In this document: positions 57,807-64,000 of the stretch, in pieces | Layout: every line of letters begins with the position of its first letter | How positions within the stretch are numbered: position 1 is the stretch's first letter | Assembly (NCBI GenBank): GCA_012064415.1 | Contig: SSNU01000047.1 | Span: 127,095-191,094, forward strand | Source of the DNA: Gyrodactylus bullatarudis | Taxonomy: Eukaryota > Platyhelminthes > Monogenea > Gyrodactylidea > Gyrodactylidae | Direction: 5' to 3' | DNA length: 64,000 nt | Notes under the pieces: model-generated | The model's input: the letters and a program-made list of their open reading frames with translations, nothing else | What the model was told of the DNA's origin: nothing | Database searches by the model: none | Translations under genes and position numbers: made by a program

Positions 57807-58160
57807 CCTAGTTAATATAGAGTTGGGAATTTATGATTTGTACCGAATTCTCATTTTTTCATCGAAAAATCTAATTTGGTCAAGATTTTTTAGAATCTAG
57901 ATCATGAGGCCCATAAGTTGATTATAACGATCAAAATAGGACAAGATAATCGATTATCATCACAAAACTTTTGATAAATTTGTCATTTTTGAAGGATCTA
58001 GAATCGAAAAATAAAAATGAAATTTTTACACGATGATGGGTCAAAATTCTCAAAATCAAATTCAGTTTATTTGATTTCTTTGTATAATCGTGATCCTAGA
58101 AATCAACTCTCTTACGTTGAAATCAGCAAAATTTTTCACCTCAAAGACCAAAAAATGGTA
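57807..58160 (+). repeat. copy of the CTAGTTAATATGAAG MITE family, one arm
   Basis: Starts CTAGTTAATATAGAGTTGGG and keeps GATCATGAGGCC-, GATAAATTTGTCATTTTT- and GTGATCCTAGAAATCAACTC-type arm blocks seen at 14 kb. The closing arm is not recognisable. Confidence 0.5.
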
Positions 58161-58169
58161 ATTTGGCTC

Positions 58170-59025
58170 TACTAAAAAGAAGCTTATTACAGAAAAAATA
58201 AAAAATGTATATAAATGCATATGAGCAACAAGTTGAAACTTCGTCTCCTGGTAATCAACTTCAGGTGTCTTTTTCTCAGAAACAATGCTTAAGAAAAGTC
58301 AACGATTGGAATAAGTTTTTGGCCAAAAACGATATTTTTCTTATTCAATTCTAATTTGAAATTCTTAATTATGGATTAGTCCTATTTTCTTAAAATTTCT
58401 CTGAAAAATCATGCAAAATATTTGTTAAAGTATTTTGGAAAGAATCATTGCAGAATCATCTTACACTGTTAGACTTACAAGTTAGGGATGAAGGAAACCG
58501 ATTCAGAAGAGTGACGAAATAGACGAAATACCCTCCCAACCTCAACTGATCTTAAAATGATGATATAAAAAAAATTCCAATTAATTTTATTAAAAACTAA
58601 GCTCTTTAACAAATTGCTTTTTCTGAACAACTATTTGAGCTACTTCTTTTAAAAAGCTAAAGAATTCATACAAGAAAAATTTGTTTTTGTTGTAATGTTA
58701 TTCCAAAAAACTATTTATTTTTCAACGGAGTTGAAGAAAAACATAAAATTAAGGAATCAAATTTAAGATTTAAAATTTTTTAGATCTAATGATCCATTAT
58801 TAAGAATTTTAGAGAAAAATCGATCTAAGGACAAGGATAATATCAAAAAATTCTATTCAAAAGATCATCAAAAGACGTGTAAAAAAACTCCTCAATAAAA
58901 TTTTCTCATTTATTTTCATTGGAGAAAATTTCCAGAATAACCAATATTATTTTAGTTTATAAAATTGATATTTTCCCTGAAGCACTTATCTGAATTCTAT
59001 TGGAAACTTGATTCAATAATAACTT
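58170..59025. other. no gene seen
   Basis: AT-rich spacer without recognisable features. Confidence 0.4.
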
Positions 59026-59037
59026 ATAACTTATAAG

Positions 59038-59596
59038 TAGAGCCTCAAAAACGCATAAATTGCATATTCTTTTCTCATGGTTTGAATTTGAAAACAATCA
59101 AAAATAGCTATTCAAATATTTTCTAGGTATAAGGGATTTTAGAAACGCATATTTTTGCATTTAAAATTTATAAACGCATACGCATTTCTTAAGCACATAT
59201 ATATATGCAGTATATATTCTTTCTTATATTAAGTAACAAAGCTTATGTATGAAGATGTGTAATACATGTGAAGTATATTCATTGATTGTAATTTAACAGC
59301 TTGACCAATGAGATTCATTTATTGATATTTGTAGTAATTCATTCATTGTAAAGTCCCCCTTACAATGAGCTTGACCAATCAGAATACTTTAAAGTGATTT
59401 CTTGTTCATTCATGGCGTGGGTTTCCATCATTAAATTGTTCATCATTGTTATCTTGATGATAGTAAACTTTTCATCTCGATAAAAAGGATTCTGACATAC
59501 ACTTTAAAGTAGTATTGTTATTTTACTGTAAAATCAAAAACGCATATTTATATGCGCATATGGATTAATTTTTAGCGCATATTTCTTGAGGCTCTA
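59038..59596. mobile_element. hAT-type MITE with perfect 8-base target duplication
   Basis: 559 bases bounded by TAGAGCCTCAAAAACGCAT and, inverted, ATTTCTTGAGGCTCTA. CTTATAAG lies immediately outside both ends (59030-59037, 59597-59604) and fits the hAT target consensus nTnnnnAn. Several CGCATAT/GCATATTT motifs crowd both subterminal regions, as transposase binding sites do in hAT elements. The centre has two GACCAATGAG/GACCAATCAG boxes and a GATAAAAAGG stretch, resembling a promoter. No transposase is encoded. Confidence 0.85.
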
Positions 59597-59609
59597 CTTA
59601 TAAGTTATT

Positions 59610-60520
59610 ATTTCGCTAATTATCTGCTATTTTTAGCCTCTTAATTTGCTAACCAAACAATGGGAATAATACCAAACATAAAAATAAAAAGCCATTCTTT
59701 CTTATCCATAATAAAATCATTGTCTTCAATCACTTCAAATCGCTCAGATAACCAAATATTAAAATCCCGAACCTATTAAAGCCTGTCTATAGGAACGAAG
59801 AAAGTTTTTATTCAGCTCGAATATTATTTGATAATTATTTTTAAACCAATCAGAGTAAATCATTGATTTTCATTGGTCATAGGTATATGAAGAAGTTGAA
59901 CTGACTAAAATATTTAAACCCCTCTACTAATGAGTAATGAGACGAATTTAAGATTTTTTTCTCCCAAAGTCAACCCACTTTGAGTGATTCTATCTTTCAT
60001 ATTTCAAGCTCCAATTTCAAATCTGAATGTATGATCTGATATTGATCGAAAAATATATTTTTTTCTTCCAAAATTGATCTTTATGTAGCTCTCTTTCCTA
60101 GATGTCATTTAAGCTTTAAAATTATGTTTATTTAAATTATCTGGAGCAATTTAATTTTGTACTATGAATCAAAATTAGACTAAAAATTCGAATTTGGTCT
60201 TAGGAAATCCAAAAAAAAGACTATGAAAGATCTCTAAAATAATTCTCAACTCTCCAATTGTATTTCTACTAGAGGGCAGCGAAGAAAATACTTTTGGATC
60301 TTCAAACTCATATTATTATCATGATTACAATCTTTTAAATCTTTTATAGTTTTTAGTGCTTTCTTTATAAGAGCTAAATTTCTTGTAGATGTTGCAAAAT
60401 TTGGAAGACGAATCATTTATTATTTTGACTAAAGTAAGAAATAAAATACATATTTTTGATTTCAACAATTTACTTGATTTTAAATACAAAATTAGCTAAA
60501 ATTGCTTTTTTGCGTACCCT
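59610..60520. other. no gene seen
   Basis: AT-rich with no supported feature. Confidence 0.4.
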
Positions 60521-60524
60521 ACTT

Positions 60525-61000
60525 ATTAGACGAAATTTTGCAAATTTACTTAAATTGCCCATCGATATGAAAAAACTAATCTAAGTATTTGAATATAATC
60601 CCACCAAATTTCACTTCAAAATACGTTTCCATGCTTTTGGAAAAAGATAAACAAAATTTTCAAATTTAGAACGTTTTTTATTGTTTTATAATTATAATTT
60701 TAACTAGAATTCACATTATTTCATTACATAAAGATGCAAAAATGACTTAAACCCTATTAAAATTGTTTTTCAATAGCTCAAAACGAAATTTCTCTTATTT
60801 TTCATGAATGTTACAATTTTGATCGGTCAAAAAACGTTCTAAATTTGAAAATTTTCACAATTTTGTTTATCTTATTCCAGAAGCATGGAAAGATATTTTG
60901 AAGCGACTTGGTATTTTGGTGGGATTATATTTAAAAACTTAAAGATTAGTTTTTTCATATCGATGGCCGATTTAAGTAATTTTGCAAAATTTCGTCCAAG
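60525..61000. repeat. foldback element
   Basis: Arms about 60525-60680 and 60828-61000: GTTCTAAATTTGAAAATTTT, TTTTTTCATATCGATGG and GGTGGGATTATAT recur inverted. Related fragments lie near 4965-5010 and 50350-50450. Confidence 0.65.
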
Positions 61001-61832
61001 TCTACTAGTTAACGGGGGTCTGTAACTAAATTCTGAATGATTTTTTACCAAATTCATTTGAAAAACTAAAAATGAAATCATATAAACTTTAAACTCGTCT
61101 AGTTTTTAGCCAGAATTATATTTCTGGCTGCGATTTAAGAAGGTGTAACAGTTTTTCATTCTGCATCTGATGGTATTATTTTTATGCTTCTATGACAAGA
61201 AAAAATTATTCTTATTTTACTTGAGCTAAGGTTCTGGAAAAAGGTTGAGGAGAAAGTGCTATCTACGTTTAGTGTAAATTCAAGATTTCATCAAATTTAA
61301 CTAAAAATTAATCCATCTTCTGCCCTAAAATCTCTTAAATCTCAAATAAATTTATTATATTTTCATTATAATACTCACGAGTAAGCCATTGAATTTATTT
61401 TGTGCGTCGGGTTTTCCAGTCATTCATGTTTAGGAGAGTTTAGTGTACTTGAGAGATAATTTTTTTCAAAAATTTTAACACAATTCGAAATGAATAGAAA
61501 AATTGTTCCATGATGGAATTTGAAATCTTCAATGAAAATGCCTGTTTATTAAATCCAATTAAATCTACATTTACTAATTTTTATTGAACAATTCGAAATA
61601 TTTCACACCATTGAATAACCATTGAATTTCAAGATTAATAAAATCAAATTCATTAAATTTACCACTACTGATGAGTATGCCCGAAAAAAAGGCCTTGTGA
61701 AACGCTTGACATCATCTTATTTTTTACAATATTCGAATAATAGTTCGAGATAGGATAAGGTGCAAAGTATAATCAGACTTTGTAACGACAAAAATGCAAA
61801 TCAAACACTCGACAACAAAAATTTTACATAAG

Positions 61833-61839
61833 TATAAAA
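61833..61839 (+). promoter_or_regulatory. TATAAAA box upstream of the 61.9-kb ORF
   Basis: TATAAAA 32-38 bases above the ATG at 61871, with an initiator-like TTCACTG between them. Confidence 0.25.
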
Positions 61840-61870
61840 CTAATTCTTTAGGAGTTCACTGAATCATAGA

Positions 61871-62218
61871 ATGAATTTGACATTTGGAAATTATCTAAGT
61901 TCCTTTTGTGCTGAAAAAATAAATTCAGGTTTAAATTTAAACCAATGGTATCATGCAATAAAATTTATTTCTTCATATGCCACAAAAGAAAATATAGCTT
62001 CAACCAGTAGCCTGAAAATCGAAAGGTACTCAAAAATCTTCAGTTTTATCCAACAAGTCGTAAACCCCATTTTATCTGTTCAATATAAAGGCAAAAGTAT
62101 CAAAATTTTCGATAGCATGCTGGAAATAAATGTAATTAACAAGTATATTTACCCATTGCCCACGTTGAAGCTTCGAGTGGTGATATCTGTCTTCCTAACT
62201 GATTTAGCAGAAGAATGA
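61871..62218 (+). CDS. hypothetical protein, 115 residues
   Basis: ATG-initiated frame to TGA at 62216-62218 with mixed, protein-like composition: NLTFGNYLSSFCAEKINSGL, then LNQWYHAIKFISSYATKE and an amphipathic C-terminal part. It has no membrane segment or signal peptide and matches no family I know. A TATA box lies just upstream, and an acceptor-like TTCTTTAG ends at 61860, so it could be a one-exon gene or a last exon. It converges with the gypsy element on the other strand. Confidence 0.35.
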   Translation: MNLTFGNYLSSFCAEKINSGLNLNQWYHAIKFISSYATKENIASTSSLKIERYSKIFSFIQQVVNPILSVQYKGKSIKIFDSMLEINVINKYIYPLPTLKLRVVISVFLTDLAEE

Positions 62219-62327
62219 GAGAAGACAACCGTCACTGAACAATATATATTAATTAATAATCCTTATAATTATATTCATTCAAACAACTATATCACTATAT
62301 TCATTCATTGTTTATACTACTTAATCA
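62219..62327 (-). repeat. start of a probable 3' LTR of the gypsy element
   Basis: On the minus strand the polypurine tract GGAGGGGA (62335-62328) is followed by TGATTAAGTAG at 62327, the usual LTR start. The far end cannot be fixed without the 5' LTR, which lies outside the window. Confidence 0.4.
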
Positions 62328-62353
62328 TCCCCTCCGAAAGTTATCAAGTAAGA

Positions 62354-64000
62354 TTATATTAAGCGGTCTCTTGGCTTCCTCACCCTTCCCGGCCTGGGAA
62401 CTTCAAGATTTGTAGCCTCATCAACAATTGGAGAAGTAACTAAGGGTTGATGGCTCACTGGTAAGACATCTGCATCATGTATTAATCTTCCATTCGCTTC
62501 TCTCCAAGTGTGCTGGGAATTTCTCATCACCTCTGTAGGACCCACCCAGCCCTTGCCTTCTACAAATATCAAAGCCTTTTTGTTTTCAATCTCCTGTAAT
62601 TTTGAATCCATCTCTGAATTAGGTCTGAAGGCAAAAAACACATCATTTGGGGTGAGACCTTTTGAATTAGGTGTTGAGTTTCTATGTGCCACAAATTCAT
62701 TAATTGCCTTTTTCTTGGTCATTATGGCTGTTTTAGCTAAGAACATTCGTAAATCCCGTATAAGTGATTCTACAATCCAATTGGATTGATGGTGACCTGG
62801 TGGGGTTTGACATAAAGTAATATTCTTAGCCTCAGCATATTCCTTAATTTTTAGTGCCACAAAATTTGTTCCATTGTCAGATACCAGAATCCTTGGATAT
62901 CCAACCAACTGGAAAATCTCATGAAAAGCTTCCATAGTGTGTTCTGCCGATAGAGATGGCAAGACTTTCATTTGGACCCATTCAGAAAAAGCATCAATCA
63001 AAACTAATATCGACTTTCCATCTACATGTACTCTATTCATACATATATCAGTTTCTGGCCAGGTTCCTAGGTTAGTATTCAACCTTCTCCTGCGATTCCT
63101 TTAACAAGTCAGACAAGTATTTACCCAAAGATTAACATCATAGTACAATCTAGGCCACCAGCAGTATTTCTTCGCAATATTGTACATTGCATCACGTGCT
63201 GGATGATTGGTATGAAGTCCTTCTAACACTAAACTCCTGAGTGGTTTAGGTACTACTGCTCTATCACCAATGTACACTACATCTTCCATAACATACAGAT
63301 CCTCCTTGAATTGGGTGAACTCCCTTAGGGGTTTGATGTTGCCTCCCCACTTCCTTGCAATTTTATTTCTCAACAAGCGATACACTACATCTTCAGTTCC
63401 TTTGATGGCTTCCAGCAGTGTTTCATGAGAGCCATTAAGGTATGTGACATTTACTTGTGGAATGACAAGAAACTCATCAACAACCTCCAATTTATCTTCT
63501 TTTATACCAACTCTCGATAAGGCATCCGGGAGAGACATCTGCTCACCCTTTCTGTACTTGATATCATAGTTGAATAGTGATAGCCATTGTCTCCAACCAT
63601 CAACTTCTGTATGATCCGAGAAAATGTATTGCAAAGGGTTATGATCTGTTTGTATCACAAATTTCTTTCCAATCAGGTACCTGTAAAATTTGCGTACACC
63701 ATATACCACTGCCAAGGCCTCACGTTCCAAGTTTGAGTATTTCCGTTCAGCTGATTTGAGTAATCTGCTTGAATAATGGATTACCTGTTTCATTTCCTCA
63801 TCATGAGAAATAACAGCACGCAGTCCGTCAGAAGATGCATCCGTACTAAGGTATACAAGTTTATCAGGATCATATATCGTGACACTAGCTTTAGCAATTC
63901 TGGTTAATACCAACTCCAAGGCTTTTGTATACTCCTCACACCAATGCCATTCCACATCTTTCGATAATAAACCAAAGACTTTGCACAGCAGAGGTGAATA
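62354..64000 (-). pseudogene. Ty3/gypsy Pol (RT end, RNase H, integrase), one in-frame stop
   Basis: The frame enters from the window edge (64000) and runs on the minus strand to the stop at 62354. Order: reverse transcriptase C-end (KDVEWHWCEEYTKALE), RNase H (VYLSTDASSDG, LEREALAVVYGVRKFYRYL, QTDHNPLQYI), the YRKGEQMSLPDALSR linker, integrase zinc finger (HTNHPARDA, CLTC), then the integrase core (VHVDGKSILVLIDAFSEW, ILVSDNGTNFVA, WIVESLIRDLRMFL: D, D, E) and a GPY/F-like end (KGWVGPTEVM). The only break is a TAA at 63103-63101 right after CLTC, where a Gln is usual. The integrase core start seems a few residues short. It lacks gag and most of RT only because the window ends. Confidence 0.85.

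Noticed and set aside
62354..64000. Variant genetic code with TAA read as Gln
   Set aside because: The long RT, gypsy and GPCR frames contain no other in-frame TAA or TAG at conserved positions, so a single mutation is simpler.
1..64000. CRISPR array, bacterial operon or ribosome-binding sites
   Set aside because: No regularly spaced direct repeats with unique spacers, no gene clusters and clear GT-AG introns: the DNA is eukaryotic.

Overview
The window is strongly AT-rich eukaryotic DNA, most likely from an invertebrate metazoan. It is gene-poor and crowded with transposable elements. The animal assignment rests on three things: a seven-transmembrane receptor gene split by multi-kilobase GT-AG introns, canonical AATAAA signals, and a typical animal mix of elements (Merlin, Tc1/mariner, hAT, piggyBac, Helitron, Penelope, CR1/Jockey, Ty3/gypsy, tRNA-derived SINE, many foldback MITEs). 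The species cannot be fixed from the sequence alone.

Host genes are few. The main one lies on the minus strand and spans about 24.5 kb. Three exons (28594-28249, 11298-10856, 4736-4149) join with matching phases, strong donors and pyrimidine-rich acceptors into a protein of about 458 residues with seven hydrophobic segments. An AATAAA signal lies 43 nt after the stop. I read it as a highly divergent rhodopsin-like GPCR. The last exon of another, unrecognised single-pass membrane protein lies at 94-430 on the plus strand. A few small ATG-initiated ORFs are listed with low confidence. A short coding-like exon occurs in three dispersed copies (3.2, 24.2 and 33.7 kb).

Layout. 0-4 kb: terminal exon, repeats, one copy of the dispersed exon. 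4-29 kb: the GPCR gene; its 6.1-kb second intron holds foldback and piggyBac-type MITEs, and its 17-kb first intron holds a Tc1/mariner element (15.8-17.4 kb), a nearly intact Merlin element (18.4-20.1 kb), a Penelope tail pair and several MITEs. 30-34 kb: a palindromic MITE and a 603-codon non-LTR reverse transcriptase. 35.6-37 kb: a triple nest, with a polyadenylated retrocopy inside a MITE inside a related MITE. 37.9-41.6 kb: a long-TIR transposon with CAC termini and TAA target duplication, itself split by a mariner and a second insertion. 42.6-47.8 kb: wreckage of Tc1-like, Helitron, Penelope, long-TIR transposase, SINE and a Tc1/hAT chimera. 48-54.9 kb: almost empty apart from repeats. 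54.9-57.7 kb: two Tc1/mariner pseudogenes. 59.0-59.6 kb: a hAT MITE with a perfect 8-bp target duplication. 62.3 kb to the end: a Ty3/gypsy element on the minus strand, running off the window.

Most elements are decayed. The 603-codon reverse transcriptase is an open frame, and Merlin and gypsy are broken by only one or two stop codons. Several empty-site or target-duplication comparisons let the insertion order be read directly.
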